Source: Plotosus lineatus
Lineage: Eukaryota > Chordata > Actinopteri > Siluriformes > Plotosidae
Direction of reading: 5' to 3'
NCBI GenBank assembly: GCA_024760905.1
Contig: CM045729.1
Coordinates: 50,452,080 to 50,516,079 of the forward strand
Length of the DNA stretch: 64,000 nucleotides
Made by a program: the position numbers and the translations under genes. Positions within the stretch are counted from its first letter, which is position 1; each line of letters starts with the position of its first letter. Positions 11,480 to 23,910 of the stretch are shown piece after piece. The notes under the pieces were generated by a model, which made no database searches, was not told the origin of the DNA, and was given only the letters and a program-made list of their open reading frames with translations.

Positions 11480-11925
11480 CTTCTTCTTCTTCTTCTTTTC
11501 CTTTCGGATTTTCACTTCAGGGGTCGCCACAGCGAATCATCTGCCTCCATCTCACCCTATCCTCTGCATCTTCTACTCTTACTACAACTTCCTTCGTGTC
11601 CTCCTTCACCACATCCATAAATCTTCTCTTTGGTCTTCCTCTAGGCCTTCTGCCTGGTAGTTCCAACCTCAGCATTCTACTACCAATATACTCACTATCC
11701 CTCCTCTGTACATGTCCAAACCATCTCAATCTAGCCTCTCTGACTTTGTCTCCAAAATGTCTTACATGTGCTGTCCCTCTGATGTACTCATTCCTGATCC
11801 TATCCATCCTCGTTACTCCCAAAGAGAACCTCAACATTTTCATCTCTACTGCCTCCAGCTCTGCCTCCTGTCTTTTCCTCAGTGCCACTGTTTCTAAACC
11901 ATACAAACTGCAACTGATAAAATAC
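11480..11925 (-). mobile_element. RTE LINE, 5'-truncated 3' end
   Basis: The minus strand encodes YGLETVALRKRQEAELEAVE, MKMLRFSLGVTRMDRIRNEY, RGTAHVRHFGDKVREARLRW and so on to RWRQMIRCGDP and a stop. This is the C-terminal end of an RTE-type reverse transcriptase protein. It ends with GGGGTCGCCACAG and a (CTT)n tract, which is the (GAA)n tail on the sense strand. This copy keeps the segment deleted in the long copy at 53165-55880. Confidence 0.88.
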
Positions 11926-12202
11926 AAAAAAACTTCTAAAACTAAATACACACAAAGCCAAAGATAACAACAACAGTGACGATGATAATGATGATGATCA
12001 TGATGATTTGTGAGAAACAGATTTACTGCAATTTCCATTTAGTTTTCAGGGAAAAAATAATAGAGTAATTTATAACATCTTGTTGCTATTCATGTACACA
12101 CTTCTTTTCTTGTATAGTGATAGGTTTGCAGAATTTAAATGACAGTCTGGGTATTTGTAGTGCTTTGTTTGACTATGTTTGCATATATGTAAGCTTGTGT
12201 AC

Positions 12203-12259
12203 CCCGTTGGAGAAACCTGGTGTGTCCTGCTTGGAGACTGCAGCTTGGTACATGGCCAT
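12203..12259 (-). CDS. xirp2: XIRP2-like gene, first recognisable coding exon
   Basis: This exon encodes MAMYQAAVSKQDTPGFSNG (19 residues) and ends at GGG followed by GTACAC, phase 0, in frame with exon 2. The start matches the MA-x-YQAAVS N-terminus known for vertebrate XIRP2; a related (M)AKYQAAVSK motif occurs in LIMA1/EPLIN. The first ATG (12257-12259) has G at +4; a second ATG lies two codons on. The frame stays open upstream, so in some isoforms this may be the 3' part of a longer internal coding exon. Confidence 0.88.
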
Positions 12260-12347
12260 CCGGCTTTTTAGAGGGAAGGGTTCAGAGTAAGACCTGCTCC
12301 TCTGCTTCTCTGGCCCCTCAGGATAACCAGTCCTGGATACCACCACA
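12260..12347 (-). other. 5' UTR or upstream coding extension of the XIRP2 first exon
   Basis: The frame of the first exon continues upstream without a stop through GPEKQRSRSYSEPFPLKSR to a possible acceptor (TAGCTGCAAGCAG on the sense strand) directly after an 80-bp TG array. It could be 5' UTR, or coding in an isoform that starts farther upstream. No upstream exon was recognised in this window. Confidence 0.45.
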
Positions 12348-12357
12348 CTGCTTGCAG

Positions 12358-12360
12358 CTA

Positions 12361-12437
<77 letters not shown>
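12358..12437. repeat. (CA)n microsatellite upstream of the XIRP2 first exon
   Basis: About 39 CA units, nearly perfect. On the gene's sense strand it is a TG tract ending a few bases before the possible acceptor at 12348-12352. Confidence 0.97.
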
Positions 12438-12439
<2 letters not shown>

Positions 12440-12586
12440 CAACACGAACAACTGAAATGGGAGGAAAACAACCACAATAACAATCAGATAAAACAGATGA
12501 GATGAGATCTTAATTGATAAACAAAATGTAAATTTGATAACACAATACAAAACACAACAAAAAAAAAAACATAAAATGACGTGAAT

Positions 12587-12898
12587 GGTAGGGTAAAGGG
12601 TCTGTTGGGTTTTTACACCCAAGCCTAGCAGCTCATCAGGCCGGTACTTATCCTCGGTTTCTGTAGCGTGAAGCGACCAGGAGTTCAACTCCCCCTGGAT
12701 GGGATGCTAGTCCATCACAGGTTACCTTCCCAGTATATTTTTTCTGGTACCCATTTATACTGCTGGGTGAACAGAGGCACACTTGTGGTTGAGACCCTGC
12801 CCAGGGGTCTTAACACAGTGAGGGTCTCAGTGGGATTCGAACTCACAACCTCCCTATCATGAGCGCAGCACCCTAACCTCTATGTCACCGGCCCCACT
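12587..12898 (-). mobile_element. SINE-D, full-length tRNA-derived SINE
   Basis: Reading right to left the head is GGGGCCGGTGACATAGAGGT with a B-box-like GTGAGTTCGAATCCC. The body includes GTGCCTCTGTTCACCCAGCA and the end is AAGCCTAGGC-like then GTAAAAACC. It is flanked by ATAAAATGASGTGAAT (12571-12586 and 12899-12914, one mismatch), a target-site duplication. Other copies lie at 38255 and 57970. Confidence 0.88.
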
Positions 12899-13144
12899 AT
12901 AAAATGAGGTGAATATAAATGCTATAAATGCTAGCATATATATCATACACATACTATGTAACACCATGCTTCATGCAAGATAAAAAAACAAAAAAAAAAC
13001 TTATCCAAAATTATATACAGAATGAAGGAATATGTATAGCTTCATGGAATAGGTATAAGCCAAACAAGGAATTCATATTCACAGAGGATCTTTATAATCC
13101 ATGCACTATGCAGTTATCTGAGGTTTTGGGGTGGGAGGTACATG

Positions 13145-13330
13145 GATGGGGCAGTGGTAGCTCAGTGGTTAAGGCTGTGGCTTACTGATACAGATTGGGT
13201 GTTCAGCATTGGGTCAATGTTGGGTCACTGAGCAAGACTTTAATGTTCAATTTTTCAGATATATAAAAGGAATAAATGAAAGTTGCTCTGGAAAAGGATG
13301 TCTGCCAGATGTCGTAAATGTAAATGAATG
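13145..13330 (+). mobile_element. Old tRNA-derived SINE
   Basis: It begins GGGGCAGTGGTAGCTCAGTGG (A-box region) and ends with GTTGCTCTGGAAAAGGATG and TCTGCCAGATGTCGTAAATG. That resembles the GCTCTGGATAAGAGCGTCTGC core carried by many fish SINEs. It is too diverged to place in a named family. Confidence 0.6.
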
Positions 13331-13334
13331 CTTA

Positions 13335-14515
13335 CCTGTGCAATCTCTTTTTGATCATTTTGACACTACACTACAATGTTTAGAAGTTAAATTTAGATGA
13401 GAAGGCAGACTGGCTCGCACCCATGTCTGAAGCATTTAACTGTATGTTACAGGCCTATCAGGTCACTTTGTTACTTTATCCTGCTTCTACTTGCATCATG
13501 CAGGATGTTTCCAGGTTAAAATTCAACTTCAAAGGTTTAAGAATTTCTTGTTTCTTAATGCATTACATTATATAAAATCTATTTAAATTAATTGCACAAA
13601 AGTCGCACTGACAGTTCAATTAAATATGAGAGATTAAAGATTTATGCCTCACTGCAGGTTGTAAAACATTGTTACGATAATGAACTGCTGACAGCCCAAG
13701 CATTAACATACCTCTGGGGCACACACTTGCATGTACACACACATGCTGGATTATTCTCATTACCTGAGGAGGGCCGACAACATGGAAGCTCATACCACGT
13801 GTTTATTCATACTCCTTTCACAAATGTACACCATGAGAGAAAGATGCCTTTTTGTTTTCTTTTTTTTTTTGCTAAAGCAAGCTAACTGCTCTGACTTACT
13901 CAGGAATTAGGCTGTGACATTGCTTCCCCCCCTGACATGGATCTTTAAAAAATGTGCAACGCTACAACCGACACAGCTCTGTCATTATAACACAAAAGCA
14001 GTGACACTGTTTACTCCAGCACAAAAACTGTGAAATACAATTTCAATTCTTCATATTACAAGCCCTTGCAATTTCTCCTTCAAATAACAGTATAAAAAAA
14101 CCTGCTAATAATTTTTAATGTAAAAAAAAAAAAACATTGCTTTAGGACTACAGTTCAGCCAAAATAATTTGCCTGAAAACTCTTTGATATTGAAGTCATT
14201 CTCAACTGAAAAATTCAATAGCTGGGGTATAATTTCAGAATGTGAGTAGACCAGTAATATGCCTTAAATATTAAATTTGTATGAGGATAGTGGTCCAAAT
14301 CCCTTTTAGTCTTAGTAGGTGGAGGATGTTTTTTTCACCTTTTTCTGCCCCTCATCCAACACAAACATGGTATTAAATTTTTATACAAATGATTTGAGTG
14401 TCAAGCATGCCCCACATACAAATGTGATTCATTCTGATGTGCATGCATTAGAAAAGTTCTAGTTGCAATAAATTATTAAAATTGGGGGGAAAAAAGCAAT
14501 GCATAATTACATTAA
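13335..14515. other. Unique sequence, nothing recognised
   Basis: AT-rich sequence with short ORFs only. I see no splice-framed exon, repeat or RNA gene. Confidence 0.6.
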
Positions 14516-14518
14516 TGT

Positions 14519-15045
14519 ACCGTAACATTAACACCACCTGACCACTGGGTATTCTCATACTCAGCAGTATGCAGTGCACTGTATGTTCTGACACCTTTCG
14601 ATCATATCCAGTGTTAACAGCAGATTATGCTACACTAGCTCTTCTGAGGGATCAGACCAAATATACTAGCCTTCGTTCCCCACACACATCAGTAAGCCTC
14701 AGGCACCCATAACACTTTTTTCCACTTCACTGCTTGTCCTTGGATGACCTTTAGCAGGCTATAACCACTGCAGATTAGGAACATCCCAAAAGACCTGATG
14801 TTTTGGAAATAAATAGACCGAGTCGTTTAGTCATTGTAATGTGTTTCTTGTCAGAGTCACCCAGACTCTTATGTTTACTCAATTTTCCTACTTTCAAGAC
14901 ATAAATTCTGAGAACTGACTGTTCACCTTCTAGCTAATACATTCCACTCATTGGCAAGTGTCATTGTAACAAAGTTTTAAAAGTTATTCACGTCACTTCT
15001 CATTGGGAAGATTGTAATTTGATTTAATGTTATGGCGGATTTGGG
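14519..15045 (-). repeat. Diverged dispersed repeat, probably a DNA transposon remnant
   Basis: The left part contains GTAACATTAACACCACCTGAC and the right part TTAATGTTATGGCGGATTTG, with ACATCCCAAAAGACCTGATG between. These phrases belong to a repeat common in fish genomes whose ends are the ACATTAA and TTAATGTTATGGC pair. The coding sequence is unreadable. Confidence 0.45.
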
Positions 15046-15451
15046 TATGTTATGCAGTATAAATGGTTATGATTTTACCATTTTTCTTCATTTCCTAAAA
15101 ATCTTCTTTACATACATACTTTGCATACCTTGTGATACGATTATATTACATTTTACATTTAATTACATTATAATAAAATAAGATTGTTTGGACTGGGCAC
15201 TCTTAGAAAAGGAAGTTTAATTCATGCCTGTTCTATGCAGATCCATGAATTCTGTTCCCCCTTCTAAAGCTTTAGCAAGATGAGGGCCACCTTTTCTGAG
15301 TGTGTACTGTTTATCACATTAGTGATGGTATGTTGTTAACTACATGTTGACTAGTAATCAAATTAATCAAAACGTATTAATATGCCTTTGTGACAGTAGC
15401 AGAAAGAGGCGATCAGGCTAAATGAAAAATATGTACTGAATAAATATCTAG

Positions 15452-15769
15452 TGTTTGGCCTGGTAGTAAAGTGCTGGATTACCGATGCTAAGGTTGGGGG
15501 TTCAAGCCGCACTGCCAATGGTTGTCCCCCCAGTGCAGCTAACTGGGTTATCAAAGGTCGGCCATCTCTCTTACTGTCTTTGGTGTGAGACATGTCAAAG
15601 AACCATTGTTGACTTTTGACAAGAGTAGCTGCATAGCCATCAGTGTGTTTCTGCCCTGTAATGGCCTGGCGAGCTGTCCAGGGTGTACTCTGAACTAACC
15701 CAGACTCAGCTGAGTGGGCGCCAGTCTGCCTGCGACCCTAATTAGGATTATGCGGTTCAGAAAATGAAT
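15452..15769 (+). mobile_element. SINE-A chimera, full length, tail type B
   Basis: The head is GGCCTGGTAGTAAAGTGCTG with B-box GGGTTCAAGCC. The SINE-A body (CAGTGCAGCTAACTGGGTTA) follows up to GCCATCAGTGTGTTTCTGCC. The Mermaid-type tail (AATGGCCTGGCGAGCTGTCC) then ends in AATGAATG. The target-site duplication GAATAAATATCTAG at 15438-15451 and 15770-15783 shows that the chimera was inserted as one unit. Confidence 0.9.
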
Positions 15770-15783
15770 GAATAAATATCTAG

Positions 15784-18700
15784 CACCCTCATCATTAACA
15801 GTATTTGTATTATAAGAAAAATTCAGGAGAGTGCAAAAGGTTTCTATCGCTTAATTTGGCAGTTAACAGACCAATCATATCCGATCTAATTTTTTTTATG
15901 TTATCGATCCCTTTAAGGAAAATTAAGGTTTTTATGATTTTATCCTTCCTTACATTTTCTATAAATTATACAGGCCAACAGGTTTCGACATTTAAAAAAT
16001 TTGGGGGTCCAGTTTATGGTTCACGGGACAATGACTCTGGCAACTCAAAGTTCATTCAGCTGAAAATGAGTTGTGTAACCCACAGTTTGCGCAAAATGGT
16101 TTTGCTAAGATTAAAACCTGCGTTACTGAATTAATTAGATTTGTGCTTATAATCTTGCCTCTTATTTTGGTAACATAACCATCATCATTGATGTTTAGTA
16201 TTTCGTAGTAATCTTTAAACAAATATTTTCGGAATGTTTTGGCATCCATGCAGTGTCAGCCGTTTTTGGTTTTGTTTACGTCATACGAACCTGTATTCAG
16301 CAGTGCATGGTATCATGCACTGCATTACGGAAGTGAAATATGTCTGCAGTCGTTTCGTTGTTCGCGGGTTTCAAAAGACCACCAACCAGTCACAAGACCG
16401 ACCGTCAGGTTACGTCAATTGTCAAGGCTTAGGCCAATATATTATATATTACTGGACTCAGCACAGGACCTGTATCCAAAGGGGTGTAAATAGGACCCTT
16501 AAAAATAGTTTGTACACAGTTCTCATAAATGGTCTGCATGGCGCTTGAAACATATGACATGCACTTTACTAGTCTTGTTATTACGTTATGGCCTCGCTGG
16601 GTCCAGACGAGTCTCTGACCCTAAATTAGATCTGTTCACATTAGAGGCACATTATAGAAAAGCAATCAAGTTGCCAAAAATTGAATCCATTACATTGCAT
16701 GGCAGGAAGTAAATGTGACTGATGTCACTGAAATAAAAACGTTCATCGAAGAATGGTCCAGAGTCAGTGGCATGTGAAGTCAAAAGGTCTGTTGTGTCAA
16801 AATGTTTCAATAGTTCTTGGCTATTTTGTGACAAGCAATGTTCACTTGAGAGCTCATGTAACAGAAATGTGAAGGAATCTAGGCGCCAAGTAGCTGCAAA
16901 AATAATCCATCTTATTTTAAACCAGTGCAACAAGTAGGCTCAGGTGTCCTGTAGGGAAGCGGACGTGACAGAGCCTATGAGAGGTTAGGAAATCTGCTTA
17001 ACTGACAGGTGGGTGATTCCAGTTTTTTAAATTGTTATTGTATGCTTAAGTGAAAGTAAAGGCACTAAAATCAGACAAAAAAAATTGCAGAGTAAGGATT
17101 TAAATGTTAACATAAGATTGTATTACAGTGTTTACAACACAGAATATGCAATTTCTATTAATATTGGTTTAGAAAGTCCGTATTACGTTATCAACAATTC
17201 AGAACTACTGTCTACGTAACAAGTAAAGATTAAATTCCAAACAAGAACGAATAAAATTAAACAACTTTTAAGAATCAATCTTGTGTTGTATTTAATTAAT
17301 TAATTTATTTTTATTTTTTACTGATGCGCTGATGTTTTATACTATAAGTCTGTGCAGTGTTTTCAGAAAAAAACATGCAAATGCACACAGGACCCAAAAC
17401 CATGTAAAAGCATGTGGCTGAATTTTATAATGATAATGATATGATAATGAATGAACGCCTGCGAATTACTCAAAGCTCTCAAAGAATTTGTAATTCCTTG
17501 ATTTACTCTCACTTCACAAAAATTACTAGTTTTCTCTGGACGATTTAAAAAAAATTGTTTTGGTATAACCAATATATTTTGCATAATAATTCACTCACTG
17601 TTCTGAACTAAATCTCTCTAAAGAGTATTGTAGACTAGATAGAGATTAAACCTATTCTAGCTATTTTTATTTCTTTAATAGAATAGATCTTATGTATATG
17701 CTTGATCCAGGGAAAGTAATTTGTTTATATGGGGCATTGCAGACGACAGTTTTCAACCCAAGAGGTTAAAACGCCAGTGTAACACAAATTAGGTGCAAAG
17801 TGTTATGTATAATATTGACAAATTTGTGAATTTCCTGCAGTTATGATGCACCTTATCTACTGAAAACACCTGCATAGTTCTTCCACTTTGTTAGTGTAGT
17901 GGGGAATTGATTAATGCATCAGCCTCCACTGGGTCTTTCAGTTCAGAAAAACCTACACTGCAGATCAATAAACACACCACTTATTTACTCCATCTCTATT
18001 TCAAAGTAGATACAAAAGTCCTGTGTTCTTTGTCACTTTTAAAATAATGAATAGTGTTCATTCAATCAACCATTAAACACAAACAGATCCACTGTTGATA
18101 CAGACTCACCGACTGCGTGGAGCTCTAGCTTTAATGGATAAGTATGAAAGGTGACCGAAATCCACAGATTGTGTCAGTTGAGCTCAGCCTGGCCTGCAGG
18201 TTGCCTTATGTATCAGCAGTTTTGCTAACACTGCCATGGAAGTGGAGACCAGCTCCTCCAGCAGCTTCACTATGTTAACTCTGTTGAACAAGCTCTGAGG
18301 ACAGCTGATTTTATTTCCAAGCCCTCTACTCCCCTGGCTGTCTAACATAGTGTCACTGAGGCTTTTTTTAGAGCCTTTTTCCCCGATGCCTTCCATGTTT
18401 AGTCCCTGAAGATAACTTCCCTGAACCTCCTTCCCCCTACTCGTCTCTAATAAATCACCACATGCATTTTCTCAATAGATATTACATCATGTAATGAATA
18501 GAGTGGCTGTTAAACCCAATAATGTTGTTCAACTGAGGTCCCAGCCCAAACCACATCTCTCTATTGCAGGAGTGTTGTAATGTATCCTCAAGATACTTCA
18601 GCTTTTCATTACAATCAAGCAATTGAACATCAAGTTCAACTAAATGAACATGTAGAATAAAGTGCTTTCTTGACAGTTTTTTTCAAACGTCTTAATTTAT

Positions 18701-19925
18701 GTATGATCAAACCAGGCCTTGTCTTTTATTGCAGTGTGTTTTCATGGAAAATGTTCACTCAATTGTTTTGCTCACTGTTTTAACACAGTAGAGTGTCACC
18801 CTCGCTGAGAATAATTCTTTTTTAACTGCTTTCAATGATGTCTGGGTCTAGTCTGGCAAACAGTATAAGGCCACTTTGCCTAAACTACATCTTAAAATCA
18901 GCAAAGATCCTGCTCGACCAGACCCAAGAGTGGGAAACGTTTCAGGTTTTTAAATTGAGACATTTCGATAATAAAGGTTCTAAGGAGGTTCAAACTGTGC
19001 AGCTGAGAACCCTTGAGTCCCAGAGAGAAGAAATAGGCTGTCCTTTTTGTCTCCACTGGATATTCAGTGGCCTAGACTATTTTGCTATGCACCAAAGGAA
19101 AGGAATAGTTTAGTAAAACCATATGATCATCTACAATGGGGAGCTGTTTCCCCTAATATAACCAAAGGTGGAACTATGCCCTAAAACAAAACGTCAGACA
19201 TAAAACTCTCCTAAGACAACAAACAAGACGTAAAACATTTTGATTACCTTGAAATATTCAAAGGGACAGAGCATTTAAAGCATTTTATATGGAAAGGAAG
19301 GAAAAAGAATAAACTAAGAATGAATATAATACACATATGTACAGCATACTGCCCAAAGTTTGAGGGCATAATTCTATTTATTATATGCAATCCCAAAGAG
19401 TGTTTGGTTTTCAATTACCTGAAGCAATACACAAGGCAGTGCATAAAAAAACAGGAATGGAAGCAGGCAGAGCAGTCTGTAATGGATTGGCCTGTTCAAT
19501 CACCTGAGCATAGCCCACTCGCTCCAACTTCTCTTCCTCTGTAAGGAATTGAGTTGAAAAGTTTAACCCAACAGATTCTTGAATCTGAGAACTTTTAACA
19601 GCCCTTTAATTTTCATCACAAAGCATCTGTGGGGAATGTATGTAAAGTGGCAGAAAAATGTATAGCTGCTAACTGAGGTATTCTATATTAGGTTTAATTT
19701 TCACAATACACATAATATTCATCTGTTGTTGTTGTTGACATGGTATTTTAGGCAAATATTTCTAATTTATGTTCTACATTATATTAAAAGTAAATTAATA
19801 TATTTTGCAGTGTAGCATTTTAATATGTCACTATATCTAAATACAGTGGACTCTTCCCAGAATGCAGTGTTCTGTACAACTATGTTTTGTCCATTATAAA
19901 ACAATCATTATGGGTTACTAAAAAG
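15784..19925. other. Long repeat-poor region upstream of XIRP2
   Basis: About 4 kb without a recognisable transposon, so it is the most likely place for distal XIRP2 regulatory DNA or non-coding first exons. None can be shown from sequence alone. ORFs up to about 109 codons exist, but none has family character or splice context. Confidence 0.4.
16300..16323. other. Perfect 10-bp inverted repeat
   Basis: GCAGTGCATG and CATGCACTGC are separated by GTAT, giving a perfect short hairpin or dyad. It has no matching repeat family in the window; it could be a chance dyad or a binding site. Confidence 0.5.
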
Positions 19926-19926
19926 T

Positions 19927-19927
<1 letters not shown>

Positions 19928-20022
<95 letters not shown>
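19928..20022. repeat. (AC)n then (TA)n microsatellite
   Basis: About 22 AC units then about 24 TA units, directly abutting the tail of the SINE-A copy at 20024. Confidence 0.95.
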
Positions 20023-20023
<1 letters not shown>

Positions 20024-20025
<2 letters not shown>

Positions 20026-20347
20026 CTTTCTTCCTTTCAGCTTTTTCCCTTTCTCGGGAGTCGCCACAGTGAATCATCTGATTCGCACATTTAATTTGGC
20101 ATAGGTTTTTTTTATGTCGGATGCCCTTCCTGTCACAACCCTTTCGCAAGGGACAAAAACACGCTGACGACTTTGCAGCCTACTCTTTTACGAAAGTCAG
20201 CAATGGTTCTTTTACATGCCTCACACCATAGACAGTGAGAGACATAACCCGCCTTTCATAACCCAGTTAACTGCACTGGGGGGACAGTGACAACCCCCAA
20301 CCTTAGGATCAGCAATCCTGTGCCCTATCCACTAGACCACCATGGCC
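20024..20347 (-). mobile_element. SINE-A, near full length, tail type A
   Basis: Reading right to left it has the head GGGGGCCATGGTGGTCTAGT, body, and type A tail ending GCTGAAAGGAAG. The head abuts a second short TA run, beyond which the LINE at 20374 begins. The B box is partly lost through an internal deletion (GACAACCCCCAACC). Confidence 0.85.
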
Positions 20348-20373
20348 CCCCTATATATATATATATATATATA

Positions 20374-23300
20374 TTGTGATTCAAGATGGCGCCGGGTGAC
20401 CTGCAGCCAGTTACAGGAGCTCTTCAGTTTATTTTTCTTTTTTTTCTCTTTTCTATTGTATATAGGCGTGTTTCTTTATCTTTTTTCAAATTTTCTTTTT
20501 CTTTCTTCAATCCTGCATCTGGAAAACATACTTTCATGATGCTTTTGTTCTTCTGTGCACTTTTATTTTCACTTTTTGAATCGGCGTCAGGAAACTCATT
20601 CACCGACGGCTCTGAGCAACGCAGGTCTTACACACGTGAGACCCTCCTCGGCCTGCGCGCCCCCGCCCTCCTTCACGCGGAAAAGCCCGTTGTTCCTTTG
20701 GAAATACGGAGGAAAAGGAGAGGCTGCAGAGGGGGACGAAAGACGCGGAGGACATGTGTTCCCTCTGTCATCATGGGAAATGTCCGCGCGATCGCCAACA
20801 AGACGGAGGAGCTGGCGGCGCTGACCCGGCAGCAGAGGCAGTACCGGGACTGCAGCCTCATGTGTTTCTCGGAGACGTGGCTGAATGAACTCACACCGGA
20901 CTCTGTGGTTTCTCTTAACGGATTTACACTCGCGCGTGCAGATCGGAGTGTAACGGAGAGCGGTAAGAAGAAAGGAGGGGGTGTGGCGGTCTATGTGAAT
21001 GAACGATGGTGCCAACCGGCAAACGTGCACGTGAAGGAGCAGCTGTGCACGCGGGACCTAGAGCTGCTCGCGTTAAGCGCGCGGCCATATTATCTACCGA
21101 GGGAGTTTTCACACGTGATTGTGTTTTGCGTGTACATTCCGCCCTCGGCTGATGCGGCGGCGCGTGTGAGCGTCTACACAGCGCCGTTAATCAGACACAG
21201 ACTCGTCACCCCGCGCCATGATTCTGATCAGCGGGGACTTTAACCACGCCCCTCTCTCCGCCTCTCTTCCGACGTTCACGCACACGTGAAGTGCACCACA
21301 AGAGACAATAAAACACTGGACTTACTGTATGCAAATGTGAAGGACGCTTACAGCTCCTCCCCTCCCCACTGGGACGCTCAGACCACAACCTGGTCTACCT
21401 GCTCCCAATACACACCCAGGGTGCGAAAGGAACCTGCACAGAAGAGGTCTGTGAAAGTGTGGACCGAGGAGACCAACGAGAGGCTTAGGGACTGTTTCCA
21501 GACCACAGACTGGAGCATGCTCTGTGACTCCTTTGGTGATGACATCGACGGCCTCACACACTGTATCACCGACTACATGAACTTCTGCGTGGATAGCACC
21601 GTGCCAACACGGAGAGTACGGTGCTTCTCCAACAACCACCCATGGGTCACCCCTGAGCTCAAAGTCCTCCTGAACCAGAAAAAGAGGGCTTTCATCTCGG
21701 GGGACAGAGAGGAGCAGAAGAAGGTCCAGCGTGAGCTCCAGTGGAGGATCAGGAGGGCAAAGAAGGACTATGGGAAGAAGATGGAGGAGAAGCTGGCTCA
21801 GAACAACGACGTCTGGAGAGGACTAAAGACCATGTCTGGATTTGGGCAGAGTGTCAGAGGGACAGCTGATGGTGACCAGCGCTGGGCGGATGAACTAAAC
21901 TGCTACTTCAACAGGTTTGATTCTCCCCCTCCCCTCTGCACCCCTCCCGTTCCCTCCCCTCTTCACACGTCTCCAGACCAGCTGACACCTCCCCCCTCCC
22001 CAGGCCAACTTCACTTGACTGCTACAGCCCGACAGACACACCCCTCTCCCTCACATCAGACCAGGTGAGGAGACAGCTGAGGCGACTAAATCAGAGGAAA
22101 TCTGAAGGACCTGATGGCATCAGTCCCAGGCTGCTGAGGACCTGCGCAGACCAGCTCTGTGTGGTACTATGCTACCTGTACAACCTGAGCCTCAGCCTGG
22201 AGAAGGTTCCAGTCCTCTGGAAGACCTCCTGTGTGGTTCCGGTTCCCAAAACAGCACAAGCGAAGGAACCAGCCCACTACAGACCTGTCGCCCTGACCTC
22301 CCACCTCATTAAGATCATGGAAAGGCTCCTCCTTGAACACCTCTGCTCTATGGTGAGCCCCACCCTAGACCCGCTGCAGTTTGCCTACAGGCCCAACATC
22401 GGAGTAGAAGACGCCGTCATCTACCTTCTGCAGCGGGCACTCACCCACCTGGAGATCGCCGGCAGCGCTGTGAGGGTCATGTTCTTTGACTTCTCCAGCG
22501 CCTTCAACACCATCAGGCCAGCGCGCCTGCGGGGGAAGCTGGAGGACGTGGGAGTGGACGGGCATCTTGCTGCCTGGATTATTGACTACCTTACTAACCG
22601 TCCACAGTACGTGCGGCTGCGCTGGCTGTAAGTCAAAGGTGGTAGTCTGTAGCACGGGGCACCGCAGGGCACCGTCCTCTCACCCTTCCTTTTTAACATC
22701 TATACCTCGGACTTCATATATAACACAAACAGCTGCCACCTCCAGAAGTTCTCGGACGACTCCGCCATCGTGGGCCGTGTGTCAGAGGGGAACGAGCTGG
22801 AGTACCGGTCGGTCATCGTCGACTTCGTGGACTGGTGTGGGCGCAACCACCTGTGCTTGAACACTAGGAAGACGAAGGAGATGGTGGTCGACTTCAGGAG
22901 AAGCACTCAAACACACACACACACACATTTACTAGTGAACATCCAGGGACAGGACATTGAGACAGTGGACAGTTTCAAGTACCTGGGTGTTCACCTTAAC
23001 AATAAACTGGACTGGTCCCACAACACCAACGCCCTGTACAAGAAGGGCCAGAGTCGCCTCCACCTTCTGAGGAGACTCAGGTGCTTCGGCATATGGAGAA
23101 CCTCTGCTCAGGACATTTTATGACTCTGTGGTAGCCTCTGCAATCCTCTACGCTGCCATCTGCTGGGCCCCGGGCAGCACAGAGCGGGACAGAAAGAGAC
23201 TGAACAAGCTGGTCAGGAGGGCCAGCTCTGTCCTCGGCTGCCCACTGGACTCTGTGGAGGAGGTGAGTGAGAGGAGGATGGTAGCAAAGCTCACATCCAT

Positions 23301-23804
23301 CCTGTCCAACAGCTCTCACCCACTGCACCAGACTGTCGAGGAGCTAAGCAGCTCCTTCAGTGTACGACTGAGGCATCCTCAGTGCAGGAAGGAGCGCTAC
23401 CGCAGGTCGTTCATTCCCACCGCTATCAGACTGTACAACGCCACTTTGTAACTGTCTGTGAAAATACCGGTTATGTGCAATAAAAACCCCGTGCACTTTA
23501 ATCAACCACATCTACCCCACTGACTGTGAACCATATCAACCCATCTACTCTGCACTCAGATACATTACACTTTAATATAGGCCAATCTATAAAGTTGCTC
23601 CATTCTTTTCTTTTATTGTTTAGTAATTTATACTATTTATGTATCTATTTATTTATTTACTTATATAATATATATGTACGTGTGTATGTTTGTACTTGTA
23701 TCTATTTTTGCACCCCCTACTGATAGTACCTCAAGAGCCTGTAACAGTGAATTTCTCCATTGTGAGATTAATAAAGCTGTATCTTATCTTATCTTATCTT
23801 ATCT

Positions 23805-23812
<8 letters not shown>
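20374..23812 (+). mobile_element. Rex1/L2-type LINE, nearly complete
   Basis: It begins GTGATTCAAGATGGCGCCG, runs through endonuclease and reverse transcriptase coding sequence, and ends with a 3' UTR and the short tail GATTAATAAAGCTGTA plus (TCTTA)n. Endonuclease signs are NVRAIANKTEEL, CFSETWLNE, GGGVAVYVNERW, ISGDFNHAP and TLDLLYANVKDAYSS. RT signs are KSEGPDGISPRLL, ALTSHLIKIMERLLL, LQFAYRPNIGVEDAV, FFDFSSAFNTI and KFSDDSAIVG. The tail and RT sequence suit the CR1-group Rex1 or L2 clades; which one is not settled here. It lies downstream of a SINE-A copy. Confidence 0.9.
20386..23451 (+). pseudogene. LINE endonuclease-reverse transcriptase ORF, broken
   Basis: The coding region is spread over several frames: 20386-21190 (N-terminus and endonuclease), about 21200-21300 (ISGDFNHAP in another frame), 21286-22068 (linker), 22065-22625 (RT fingers and palm), and 22640-23451 (rest of RT, SDD box near 22750, C-terminus ending SFIPTAIRLYNATL). 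Roughly four or five frameshifts and one early stop near 22629 inactivate it. The lesions are few for about 1,000 codons, so the insertion is fairly recent. Confidence 0.88.
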
Positions 23813-23835
<23 letters not shown>

Positions 23836-23843
23836 ATATAAAA

Positions 23844-23886
<43 letters not shown>

Positions 23887-23897
23887 GTTGTTGTTGT
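23811..23897. repeat. (TA)n, (ATT)n and (GTT)n microsatellite
   Basis: TA and TG runs are followed by about 14 ATT units and a few GTT units, between the LINE tail and the next SINE-A copy. Confidence 0.95.
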
Positions 23898-23910
23898 TGA
23901 TAATATTAGT

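Noticed and set aside
18184..18396. 70-codon minus-strand ORF as a possible upstream XIRP2 exon
   Set aside because: No recognisable motif and no acceptor/donor pair in a phase that would join it to the first exon with confidence.
20596..21030. 144-codon minus-strand ORF
   Set aside because: Shadow of the GC-rich LINE endonuclease frame on the plus strand.
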